Shown in pieces: positions 55,232-63,114 of a DNA stretch of 64,000 nucleotides (within the stretch, counting starts at the first letter, position 1; every line of letters begins with the position of its first letter). The notes beneath the pieces are model-generated. The model was not told the DNA's origin. It ran no database searches and saw nothing but the letters and a program-made list of their open reading frames with translations. Source of the stretch: Ardenticatenaceae bacterium (GTDB lineage Bacteria > Chloroflexota > Anaerolineae > Promineifilales > Promineifilaceae); the NCBI GenBank assembly GCA_020634215.1, contig JACKCD010000009.1:62001-126000 (forward strand), given 5' to 3'. Made by a program: the position numbers and the translations under genes.

Positions 55232-55243
55232 AAGGAGAAGTAA

Positions 55244-55702
55244 ATGACTAGCTATCAGCCACGCGGCTTGCATTACGAAGATTTTGAGATTGGCTACAGC
55301 ATGAAAACGATTGGCCGCACGATTACCGAGACCGACATTGTGAATTTTGCCGGGCTGTCGGGCGATTTTAACCGCATCCATACCGATGCTGTGTATGCGG
55401 CCAAGGATTCGTTTGGGCAGCGGGTGGCGCATGGGATGCTGGTGCAATCTATTGCCACTGGGCTGGCGGTGCAGTCGGGGATTATGGAGGGGACGGTGCT
55501 GGCGTTCCGTGAACTGACCTGCAAATTTAGTCTGCCAATTTTTATTGGTGATACGGTTCATGTGGAGCTGGAAGTGATTGATAAAAAGCTGTTCCGCCGT
55601 TTGGGTGGCGGCAATGTTGTCATCAAATATGCGGTGATGAACCAGGATGAGAAGGCGGTGCAGCGCGGGGAGTGGGTGATGCTGATTAAGAGTCGGGAGT
55701 AG
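55244..55702 (+). CDS. MaoC-family (R)-specific enoyl-CoA hydratase-like protein
   Basis: 152 aa hotdog hydratase. Signature residues are FAGLSGDFNRIHTDAVYA (catalytic Asp and His) and VAHGMLVQSIATGLAVQSG. Family members hydrate enoyl-CoA to (R)-3-hydroxyacyl-CoA, which feeds polyester or fatty-acid metabolism. An AAGGAGAAG site precedes the ATG. With the phasin-like protein elsewhere in the window this fits storage-polymer metabolism, but a direct link is inference. Confidence 0.9.
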   Translation: MTSYQPRGLHYEDFEIGYSMKTIGRTITETDIVNFAGLSGDFNRIHTDAVYAAKDSFGQRVAHGMLVQSIATGLAVQSGIMEGTVLAFRELTCKFSLPIFIGDTVHVELEVIDKKLFRRLGGGNVVIKYAVMNQDEKAVQRGEWVMLIKSRE

Positions 55703-55703
55703 G

Positions 55704-55750
55704 ATGGGACGCAGATTTACCTGATTAAAATGATCATAATCAGCACCCTG
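55704..55750. repeat. GACGCAGATTTACCTGAT-type repeat
   Basis: Related to the copy at 38745-38798 but with one arm worn. It lies in the maoC-PBP gap. Confidence 0.65.
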
Positions 55751-55801
55751 TTTTGCATGAGCAGGGAACTTTTTGGCGCAAACGGCCGTTAATAAACCAG
55801 T

Positions 55802-58800
55802 ATGAGTGAAAAAGACCCCCAAAAACCTTCGGACGAGACGCCAAAAGCGCCACAAGAGCAGCCGACCAAACCCAAACAAGGCAAGTCGGATGATGTTGAC
55901 TATGTTTCCCTGCTTGACCTGATGCGTGAGCAGGCCAATTTGGGCAGCGCCCCCCCTACCGCTGCCGGTGAACCCACGCAAACGGCTCCGGTGCCGCTGC
56001 ATTCACTGCCGCCGGAAAAGCGGGATGACGAACCGGGCACGGAAACGATGACGCCGCTGCCGGAAACACCCAAACGGCCGTTTACCCCCAGTTCCCTTCC
56101 CCTTTCACCTGACGAACTGACGCCGACGGTAAAACGGCCGTTGGAGCAAGACGAAGACGCAACCACCATTCAGCCCCGCGTTGCTTTCCCCGGCCAAACC
56201 AAACCCCGTACCCGCCCCAACATTGGCGAAGCACCAACCGAACTCCACCGCCGCCCGCATCGCAGCGATGTGCCGCAGCGTAGCGATTTGCCCGTAGGGC
56301 CACCCAAGCGAGAAGGGCAAACCGGACCAACCGCCCCGCAGCGCACGCAGCCCCAGCGCACACAGCCGCAACAACCTGTGCGTCAACAACCGCAGCAGCC
56401 GCAGCAAGATGACCGCATTGGCAGACGGCCGGCCGCTGCTCCTCAACCCCAGCCAGCCCCGCCGCCGCGCAATTGGGGCGGCTGTTTGCTGCGGGGAACG
56501 ATTATTAGCCTGGTGCTGCTGCTTGTGGGAACGGCCGTTGCCATCGCCGGAGCCGCCATCTCCTACACCATCATTGCCAGCGCCTTGCCTGCCCCCACCG
56601 AACTCAGTGCCCGTGCCAGCACCTTTGAAACCGCCCGCATCTTTGACCGCAACGGCAATTTGCTTTACGCGCTGGCCGACCCTAACGCCGGGAACCGCAC
56701 CCGCGTTTCCCTGGCCGAAATTGACCCCGACCTCATCAACGCCACCATCGCCACCGAAGATGCCCGCTTCTACCAAAACCCTGGTTTTGACCCCATCGGC
56801 ATTGCCCGTGCCGTGGTGCAGGCCGCTCAGGAGCGCGAATTTGTCTCCGGGGCCAGCACCATTACCCAGCAGCTTGTTCGCGCCACCCTGCTTGATGAAG
56901 ACGAGCGCACCCAGCGCACCTTCACCCGCAAAGTGCGCGAAATCGTTCTTTCGGCCGAAATCTCCCGTACCTACACCAAGGAAGAAATTTTAGAACTGTA
57001 TCTCAACGAAATTTACTACGGCAACCTCGCCTATGGCATTGAGGCCGCCGCCAACACTTATTTTGGCAAATCGGCGCAAGATTTAACCCTGGCCGAAGCG
57101 TCGCTGCTGGCAGGTCTGCCCCAAGCCCCCGCCCTGTGGGATCCCTACACCGCACCCGACAAAGCGATTGGGCGGCAGTGGGAAGTGCTGAGCCTGATGC
57201 TGGCGCAGGGGTACGTGACGCTCGACGAGGCACAGGCGGCATTAGAAGAGATGAACCGCAACATCAGCACCATGACCCCACCGCAGGTGCAAATCAACCA
57301 CCCGCACTTCACCTTTACCGTATTGCAGCAGGCCGAAGATACGTTGGGGGCGCAATCCATCTATCGCGGTGGGCTGCGGATTCAAACAACGCTTGATCCC
57401 GATGTGCAACGGCTGGCAGAGCAGGTGATGGCGGAACAGCGGGGCAACATCAATGCCGCTGGTGCCAATAACGCGGCCATGGTGGTGTTAAACCCGGCTA
57501 CGGGCGAGATTTTAGCCTTAGTGGGCAGCCTGGACTTTAACAGCGAGGAGATTAGCGGGCAGGTCAATATGGCGCTACAGCCGCGCCAGCCCGGTTCCAG
57601 CATCAAGCCCTTTGTCTACCTGACGGCGTTGGAACAAGGGTGGACACCCTCCACGCTGATTTGGGATGTGCTAACGCAGTTCCCCGATGGTGCCAACGCA
57701 CCCTATACGCCTAAAAATTTTGACGATGAGTTTCACGGCCCGCTGCGGCTGCGGCCGGCGCTGGGCAATTCGTACAACATCCCCGCTGTAAAAGCATTAG
57801 AGTACGTAGGCGTATGTGACTTCATCAACAACGTGCAAAAGGTGGGGATGACGGCCCTGCAAGATGAGGGGTGTGCTGAAGTGGGGCAGCCGCGTAACGT
57901 GGGGCTGTCGCTGGCGTTGGGTGGCGGTGCCATTCCGCCGCTGCAAATGGCGGGGGCGTTTGGCACGCTGGCAAACCAGGGGCGGTATATGGAGCCGTAT
58001 GCGATTCAGCGAATTGAAGATCGGCAAAACCAACTGCTGTTTGAGCATATTCCCGCCGACCCAACGCTGTCGCAAGTGGTACGCCCTGAACATGCTTATT
58101 TATTAACCGATATTTTGTCGGACAACAACGCTCGCCAGCCGGAGTTTGGCCTGAGCAACCCGCTGGTGATTGCCAACCATCAGGTGGCGGCCAAGACGGG
58201 GACATCGGGTACCAACAGCTTTGATGTGAATGATGCTTGGACGGTGGGGTATTCGCCAGAGGTGGTAACGGCCGTTTGGGTGGGCAACACCGACAACAGC
58301 CCCATTGGGCAAGGACAATCCGGTACCCGCGTGGCCGCCCCCATCTGGAACCGGTTTATGAGCCAATATTTGGCAAATCGCCAACCACTCGTCTTTACCC
58401 GCCCCCCTGGAGTGACCACCACCGAAATTTGCCGCGATTCTGGTACGCTGCCGGGGCCGGGTTGCAGCGACACCGTCCCCGAACTATTTGCCGCCGACCA
58501 GCCGCCGCTGCCGGCCGACCAGGACTTTATCCAAAAACGGCAAATTGATTTGTGGAGCAACCTGCTGGCAAACGAATCTTGCGCCGATGCCGTGTATGAG
58601 GCGGGTTTCTTCACCCTGTTGGTGAACGCTCGCCCCGACATTGTGCCGCGTGAGCAACAGCTTGCGCGGCAATGGCTGGAGGAAACGAGCGGTGGCCGTG
58701 ACTGGGCGGCACGGCGCAACATTGCCCTGCCGCTGCAATTGCCCCCCACGGTGGCGTGCAACAGCGAGGCGGTGCGGGCGGAGATTCGGCTGGAACGGCC

Positions 58801-59287
58801 GTTAAACGGTGAAGAAGTCAGCGAAATCGTTAATATCCGAGGCCGCATTGAAGGCAGCGGGGCGACGGGCTACCGCATTGAATATGGACGCGGCGAAAAC
58901 CCTGGCGGCTGGCGCACCATCCACGAGCAAAGCGCCCCCTTCCTGTTGTCCGGCGACACGCTGGCCGTATGGGACACGTCAGAGGTGAGCGAACCGGGTG
59001 TCTACACCATTCGCGCCACCCTGTTTGGCCCCGATAACCCCTATACGCCGGAAAATGACCCGGTCTCGCGGGAAACGCGGCTGCTGGTGACGGTGCTGGC
59101 TCCCACGCCTACGCCGACGGCCACAGCGACGGAAACGCCGCTGCCGACGACCACCCCCACGCAAACGCCTACACCGACGGAAACGGCCGTTCCGCTCAGC
59201 ACCACCACCCTTGAACCCTATCCCGTAGAACCATCGGCCACGCCCGAAAGCGTCACAGCCACCCCTGAAGCAACGGCTTCACCCTAG
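55802..59287 (+). CDS. Class A penicillin-binding protein (PBP1A-like)
   Basis: 1161 aa peptidoglycan synthase. Residues 1-225 form a disordered cytoplasmic Pro/Gln/Thr-rich tail. The membrane helix is at about 235-262. The GT51 glycosyltransferase (about 280-455) has the catalytic Glu near 318 in TIATEDARFYQNPGFDP and later GASTITQQLVRATLL, EILELYLNEIYYGNLAYGIEAAANTYFGKS. The transpeptidase (about 540-880) has the SxxK nucleophile near Ser600 (PGSSIKPFVYLTALEQG) and KTGTS near 797. The C-terminus is a Thr/Pro-rich extracellular tail. The long extension at each end is unusual for a plain PBP1A. A terminator follows. Confidence 0.95.
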   Translation: MSEKDPQKPSDETPKAPQEQPTKPKQGKSDDVDYVSLLDLMREQANLGSAPPTAAGEPTQTAPVPLHSLPPEKRDDEPGTETMTPLPETPKRPFTPSSLPLSPDELTPTVKRPLEQDEDATTIQPRVAFPGQTKPRTRPNIGEAPTELHRRPHRSDVPQRSDLPVGPPKREGQTGPTAPQRTQPQRTQPQQPVRQQPQQPQQDDRIGRRPAAAPQPQPAPPPRNWGGCLLRGTIISLVLLLVGTAVAIAGAAISYTIIASALPAPTELSARASTFETARIFDRNGNLLYALADPNAGNRTRVSLAEIDPDLINATIATEDARFYQNPGFDPIGIARAVVQAAQEREFVSGASTITQQLVRATLLDEDERTQRTFTRKVREIVLSAEISRTYTKEEILELYLNEIYYGNLAYGIEAAANTYFGKSAQDLTLAEASLLAGLPQAPALWDPYTAPDKAIGRQWEVLSLMLAQGYVTLDEAQAALEEMNRNISTMTPPQVQINHPHFTFTVLQQAEDTLGAQSIYRGGLRIQTTLDPDVQRLAEQVMAEQRGNINAAGANNAAMVVLNPATGEILALVGSLDFNSEEISGQVNMALQPRQPGSSIKPFVYLTALEQGWTPSTLIWDVLTQFPDGANAPYTPKNFDDEFHGPLRLRPALGNSYNIPAVKALEYVGVCDFINNVQKVGMTALQDEGCAEVGQPRNVGLSLALGGGAIPPLQMAGAFGTLANQGRYMEPYAIQRIEDRQNQLLFEHIPADPTLSQVVRPEHAYLLTDILSDNNARQPEFGLSNPLVIANHQVAAKTGTSGTNSFDVNDAWTVGYSPEVVTAVWVGNTDNSPIGQGQSGTRVAAPIWNRFMSQYLANRQPLVFTRPPGVTTTEICRDSGTLPGPGCSDTVPELFAADQPPLPADQDFIQKRQIDLWSNLLANESCADAVYEAGFFTLLVNARPDIVPREQQLARQWLEETSGGRDWAARRNIALPLQLPPTVACNSEAVRAEIRLERPLNGEEVSEIVNIRGRIEGSGATGYRIEYGRGENPGGWRTIHEQSAPFLLSGDTLAVWDTSEVSEPGVYTIRATLFGPDNPYTPENDPVSRETRLLVTVLAPTPTPTATATETPLPTTTPTQTPTPTETAVPLSTTTLEPYPVEPSATPESVTATPEATASP

Positions 59288-59309
59288 TTAAAAAGTAACA
59301 ACCCAAAGA

Positions 59310-59350
59310 CCAAAAAACGGCGGCGATATATCATTGACCGCCGTTTTTGG
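59310..59350 (+). terminator. Rho-independent terminator of the PBP gene
   Basis: CCAAAAAACGGCGG pairs with CCGCCGTTTTTGG across a 16-nt loop, ending in a T run. Confidence 0.85.
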
Positions 59351-59493
59351 TTTCTCCTTCCTACCTCATAAGACAATAGTCCTGTTTTATGATCGCTTCA
59401 CCGAACCCTTACGCTTTTTTCACGAATGACCTTACCTGTTCCTGTATACAATGCAAGCAAGCCAATTTATCACTGAGAGCGTACAGGAAGACT

Positions 59494-60216
59494 ATGAACA
59501 ACTATGAAATAACGGCCGTTTTATTCGATTGGGATTTAACCCTGGCCCGTATTTTGGGCGAAGTATCGCCCGCCGAACGCACTGCCGCCGTCTTTAACCA
59601 AGGTGGCATCCTCTGCACCCCCGGCCAAATGCAGCAAGCCATGAATGTCTGTAAAACTGAACCCCATCTTGCCAAAAGCCTGGGCTGCGCCAAAAAGCCC
59701 CAAACGCGGCGTGAAATCATGCAATATTACAAGCAACTGCTTGTCCAACTTGGCTATCACAACATTAGCCGCGCCATGCTCAACACCCTCTACAGCGCCT
59801 ATGGTCATCTGCCCACTTATCTCTACGAAGATGCCTTGCCGCTGCTGGATAAATTGCAGCAGCAAGGGTACCGACTTGGCATCATCTCCAACCACGCCAT
59901 CTCCGCCCGCGCCACCATGGAAAGGTTTGTCAGCAGCTACATTCCGCCGGAAAACATCATTATTAGTCAAGAGGAAGACGTCCACAAACCCGCCAAGACA
60001 ATATACAAGCGGGCAGCGGCGCGGCTGCGGGTGCATCCAGCCGAATGTGTGCTAATCGGCGACAATTTATGTGTAGATGCCATTGGTGCCGTTGAGCGGG
60101 GCAATTTTGGTATGGGGCTATGGCTTGACCGCAAAGGGTTGGGAACAACCAAACAACTCCCTCAAGGGGTGGCACGCATTACGACCTTGCAACAGGTCAC
60201 AAATTACCTAGCCTAG
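59494..60216 (+). CDS. HAD-family hydrolase
   Basis: 240 aa from ATG 59494 (MNNYEITAVLFDWD), with AGGAAG upstream; a longer frame from 59389 is unlikely. HAD motif I is VLFDWDLTLARIL (nucleophile Asp in DWDLT), motif II the Ser/Thr of GIISNHAISARATM, motif III KPAKTIYKRAAARL, motif IV LIGDNLCVDAIGAVE. The phosphoglycolate-phosphatase-like subfamily is indicated. The substrate is unknown. A terminator follows. Confidence 0.9.
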   Translation: MNNYEITAVLFDWDLTLARILGEVSPAERTAAVFNQGGILCTPGQMQQAMNVCKTEPHLAKSLGCAKKPQTRREIMQYYKQLLVQLGYHNISRAMLNTLYSAYGHLPTYLYEDALPLLDKLQQQGYRLGIISNHAISARATMERFVSSYIPPENIIISQEEDVHKPAKTIYKRAAARLRVHPAECVLIGDNLCVDAIGAVERGNFGMGLWLDRKGLGTTKQLPQGVARITTLQQVTNYLA

Positions 60217-60251
60217 AAAAAGGCCGCTGGCGAAAATCAGCGGCCTTTTTT
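60217..60251 (+). terminator. Rho-independent terminator of the HAD gene
   Basis: AAAAAGGCCGCTG (60217-60229) pairs with CAGCGGCCTTTTTT (60238-60251) around the loop GCGAAAAT. Confidence 0.92.
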
Positions 60252-60296
60252 ATGTCAGCCGTTGAAACAAGACAAACACTGAATACATCCACTTTC

Positions 60297-60306
60297 ATGG
60301 TATAAT
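60297..60306 (+). promoter_or_regulatory. Extended -10 promoter of the PlsC-like gene
   Basis: ATGGTATAAT: TATAAT at 60301-60306 preceded by TGG (extended -10). No matching -35 is seen. The leader to the ATG at 60402 is about 90 nt. Confidence 0.5.
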
Positions 60307-60401
60307 GCCGCTGTACGACATGGTTAGATTCTTATCCATGCTCGCTTGAATCCATGTTAGATAATGACCGACAAACTGGTTGTGTAAACGTTTGATTGTC
60401 T

Positions 60402-61121
60402 ATGTTTCTAAAAGTTATCCGTCTTCTGGCTCATTTACTGTTGCCACTCATCGCCAAAATTGAAATCAACAATCTGGATCGCCTGCCCAAACAAGGCAGC
60501 TACGTCATGGTCGCCAACCATTTGGGACGGCTGGATGCCATACTCGCCGTTTTGCTGGCAAATCGTTCCGATGTAGTTGTGATCATTGCCGACAAATATC
60601 GTCGCTATCTGCTGTGGCGCTGGCTGGTTTACATGGTAGACGGCATTTGGATTAACCGGGAAACAACAGATTTCCGCGCCCTGCGGCAGGTGCAAAAGCG
60701 GCTGGAAGCGGGGCATCCGCTGGGTATTGCCCCCGAAGGAACCCGCAGCCCCACGGAGACGCTGCAACACGGCAAGCCGGGAGCCGCCTTTATTGCTTCC
60801 CGCGCCGGTGCTCCTATTGTCCCCATCAGCATGATTGGCACCGAGGACAGCATGGTGCGGCAGCGGCTGCGCCGGGGCAAGCGGCTGCACATCAAAATTC
60901 AGGTTGGGCAGCCATTTATGCTGCCGCCCATGCCGCGCCATAGCAAAGGGGAGTATCTGGAAGCGCAAACGGCCGAAATTATGTGCCAAATTGCCGCCCT
61001 GCTACCCCCCTCCTATCGCGGCGTTTATGCTGACCATCCCCGCGTGCGCGAGCTTTTGCAACAGCAAAATTATCAGTTCCCACCCCAACCACCAACCGAC
61101 ACCCTGCAAACGGCCTTGTGA
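60402..61121 (+). CDS. plsC: 1-acyl-sn-glycerol-3-phosphate acyltransferase
   Basis: 239 aa, adds the second acyl chain to lysophosphatidate. An N-terminal hydrophobic helix (LKVIRLLAHLLLPLIAKI) is followed by the HX4D motif MVANHLGRLDAIL, then YMVDGIWINRET, and LGIAPEGTRSPTETLQHGKPGAAFIA with the EGTRS site. A TTG at 60396 could also start it. The next gene's ATG (61138) follows by 16 nt, so the pair is co-transcribed. Confidence 0.93.
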   Translation: MFLKVIRLLAHLLLPLIAKIEINNLDRLPKQGSYVMVANHLGRLDAILAVLLANRSDVVVIIADKYRRYLLWRWLVYMVDGIWINRETTDFRALRQVQKRLEAGHPLGIAPEGTRSPTETLQHGKPGAAFIASRAGAPIVPISMIGTEDSMVRQRLRRGKRLHIKIQVGQPFMLPPMPRHSKGEYLEAQTAEIMCQIAALLPPSYRGVYADHPRVRELLQQQNYQFPPQPPTDTLQTAL

Positions 61122-61137
61122 AACCCCAAACCCATTC

Positions 61138-62313
61138 ATGCGAATCGCCATGATCGGCCCTTTTGGGCTGCACCCCAACAAAACAATGGAAAGCCGGGCA
61201 CTGGGGCTGGCACGGCCACTGGTTGCCAACGGCCACAGCGTGCGCCTCATCATGCCCCCCTGGCACACCCCCGACGAAGCTGACAAAACGTGGGAGGTGG
61301 ACGGCGTGGAAATGCGCTATGTGCCGCTGCGCGGCGGCACGGTCGGCATTACGCGGCAGATGGTGACGGAACTGCTGGCATGGCGGCCAGATGTTGTCCA
61401 TTGCTTTAAACCGAAGGCGTACAGCGGGCTGGTGGCGTGGTTGCTGTGGCATTTTCATCGTCGGCAACTACGGCTGTTTGTGGACAGTGACGATTGGGAG
61501 GGGTGGGGTGGCTGGAACGATTTAGCTCCGTATTCGCCGCCGCAAAAACAGTTTTTTGCCTGGCAGGAGCAGTGGGGGATGCGCCACTGCCACGGGCTAA
61601 CGGTTGCCAGCCGGACGCTGCAAAGTTTGGCCTGGGGGGCGGGTGTGCCGCCGGAACGGGTGGTTTATTTGCCGAATGGGGCAGGGATTCAGACCTTTGA
61701 GATTTTCAAAACCTCAAAGGTCTCTAAGACCTCGGATATCTGCCAGCACTTGGGTCAACGGCCGGTTTTGCTGCTCTACAGCCGTCTGTTTGAGTTTGAC
61801 ACGGCGCGGCTGGTGGCGATTTTGCGGGGGGTGAAAACGGCCGTTCCTGACCTCGCCATTCTCACGGTGGGGGCAGGGCTGTATGCGGAAGATGCGGCGG
61901 CGTTTCGGGCGCAAATAACGGCCGTTCATCTGCAAGATGCCTTTGTCGAGGCGGGCTGGGTGGACGTGGACGAGCTGCCCGCGCTGCTGGCCTGCGCCGA
62001 TGTGGGCATTTATTTGATGGACGACACGCTGCTCAACCGTACCAAATGCCCGGTGAAGCTGGCCGATATGGTGGCGGTGGGGCTGCCGGTGGTGGCAGAG
62101 GCGGTAGGTCAGGTACCGGAATATGTGGTGGATGGCTATAACGGCCGTTTACGCCCCAGCGGTGATGTTGCCGGGCTAACGGCCGATTTGGTGGCGCTGC
62201 TGCAACAAAAGGAAGAACGGCAGCGGTTGGGGGAAAACGGCCGTTTGCATTACCAAACCCACTTTGCCTGGGCGCAACTGGCGCAACGGTTAGAGGAGTT
62301 GTATCTTCGTTGA
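61138..62313 (+). CDS. Family 4-type glycosyltransferase with an in-frame palindromic insertion
   Basis: 391 aa. The frame is open upstream but overlaps plsC, so the ATG at 61138 is the start. The N-terminal GT-B half has RIAMIGPFGLHPNKTMESRALGLARPLVANGHSVRLIMPP and DVVHCFKPKAYSG; the C-terminal half has VLLLYSRLFEF, the E(x7)E-like region in AGWVDVDELPALLACADVGIYLMDD, CPVKLADMVAVGLPVVAEAVGQVPEYV and GYNGRL. The insert IQTFEIFKTSKVSKTSDICQ (about 185-204) is encoded by a near-perfect 33-bp palindrome at 61691-61723. It probably acts on cell-surface glycan or glycolipid. It shares a transcript with plsC. Confidence 0.88.
   Translation: MRIAMIGPFGLHPNKTMESRALGLARPLVANGHSVRLIMPPWHTPDEADKTWEVDGVEMRYVPLRGGTVGITRQMVTELLAWRPDVVHCFKPKAYSGLVAWLLWHFHRRQLRLFVDSDDWEGWGGWNDLAPYSPPQKQFFAWQEQWGMRHCHGLTVASRTLQSLAWGAGVPPERVVYLPNGAGIQTFEIFKTSKVSKTSDICQHLGQRPVLLLYSRLFEFDTARLVAILRGVKTAVPDLAILTVGAGLYAEDAAAFRAQITAVHLQDAFVEAGWVDVDELPALLACADVGIYLMDDTLLNRTKCPVKLADMVAVGLPVVAEAVGQVPEYVVDGYNGRLRPSGDVAGLTADLVALLQQKEERQRLGENGRLHYQTHFAWAQLAQRLEELYLR
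61691..61723. repeat. Intragenic palindrome within the glycosyltransferase gene
   Basis: AGACCTTTGAG (61691-61701) faces CTCAAAGGTCT (61713-61723), with an inner TTTT/AAAA pair. It is in-frame inside a coding sequence. Confidence 0.85.
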
Positions 62314-62329
62314 GGGGGTGGGTTGGCAA

Positions 62330-62391
62330 CTACAGATAAACACAGATGAACGCAGATAAAAAATCTGTGTGTATCCGTGTCCATCTGTGGT
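62330..62391. repeat. CACAGATGAACGCAGATAAA-type inverted repeat
   Basis: ACAGATAAACACAGATGAA with CGCAGATAAA faces AATCTGTGTGTATCCG with TGTCCATCTGTGG. The 147-nt gap up to the YigZ gene shows no other feature. Confidence 0.75.
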
Positions 62392-62460
62392 AAGAAAGAA
62401 ACCGGTACCCCACCAAACAATCCACTCACGCTTTAGCACACTCAATGGTAGAATAGCCCC

Positions 62461-63114
62461 ATGAAACGGTATCCAATTCCGGCAGAGGAAACGCGGGTAG
62501 AAATCAAGGTCAAGAACTCCCGCTTTATTGCCACCGCTGCGCCTGTTTTTAGCGTGGACGAGGCCAAGGCGTTTGTGGCGCGGATGAAGGCAGAATTTGC
62601 CGACGCTTCCCACAACGTCCCCGCCTACCAGGTGGGGTTTGGCGCGGCGGTGACGGCGCATTGCAGCGATGATGGCGAGCCGTCTGGCACGGCCGGCCGA
62701 CCCGCCTTAGCAGTCGTGCAAGGGAGCGGACTAGGAGACATTGCCGTGGTGGTGACGCGCTATTTTGGCGGCACCAAGCTGGGGACGGGGGGGCTGGTGC
62801 GGGCGTATGGCGACGCGGTGAAGGCGGTGCTGGATGTGCTGCCCCGTGCCGAAAAAGTGCCAACCCACACGGTGCTGATCACCATTCCCTATAGCTATGT
62901 GGAGCGTATTCGGCTGTTGGTGGCGGAACATAACGGCCGTTTATTGGAAGAAGCCTTTGCCGCCGATGTAGACGTACTGGTACAGTTCACCATCGAACGC
63001 TTTCCAGCCTTTCAAGACGCACTGACAGAACTCTCACACGGCTCGCTGACGGCCGAAATTGTTGAAACCAACGAAGAAACCATCATGCCCATCGGCTCCT
63101 TTGAGGCCACATGA
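62461..63114 (+). CDS. YigZ family protein (UPF0029/IMPACT N-terminal domain)
   Basis: 217 aa. The N-terminal UPF0029 domain has RVEIKVKNSRFIATAAPVFSVDEAKAFVARM, SHNVPAYQVGFGAAVTAHCSDDGEPSGTAGRPAL and VVVTRYFGGTKLGTGGLVRAYGDAVKAVL, the family signature, followed by a DUF1949-type C-terminal part. Orthologues are linked to translation or stress responses in yeast, but the bacterial activity is unclear. Its TGA overlaps the ATG of the next gene (ATGA). Confidence 0.95.
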   Translation: MKRYPIPAEETRVEIKVKNSRFIATAAPVFSVDEAKAFVARMKAEFADASHNVPAYQVGFGAAVTAHCSDDGEPSGTAGRPALAVVQGSGLGDIAVVVTRYFGGTKLGTGGLVRAYGDAVKAVLDVLPRAEKVPTHTVLITIPYSYVERIRLLVAEHNGRLLEEAFAADVDVLVQFTIERFPAFQDALTELSHGSLTAEIVETNEETIMPIGSFEAT

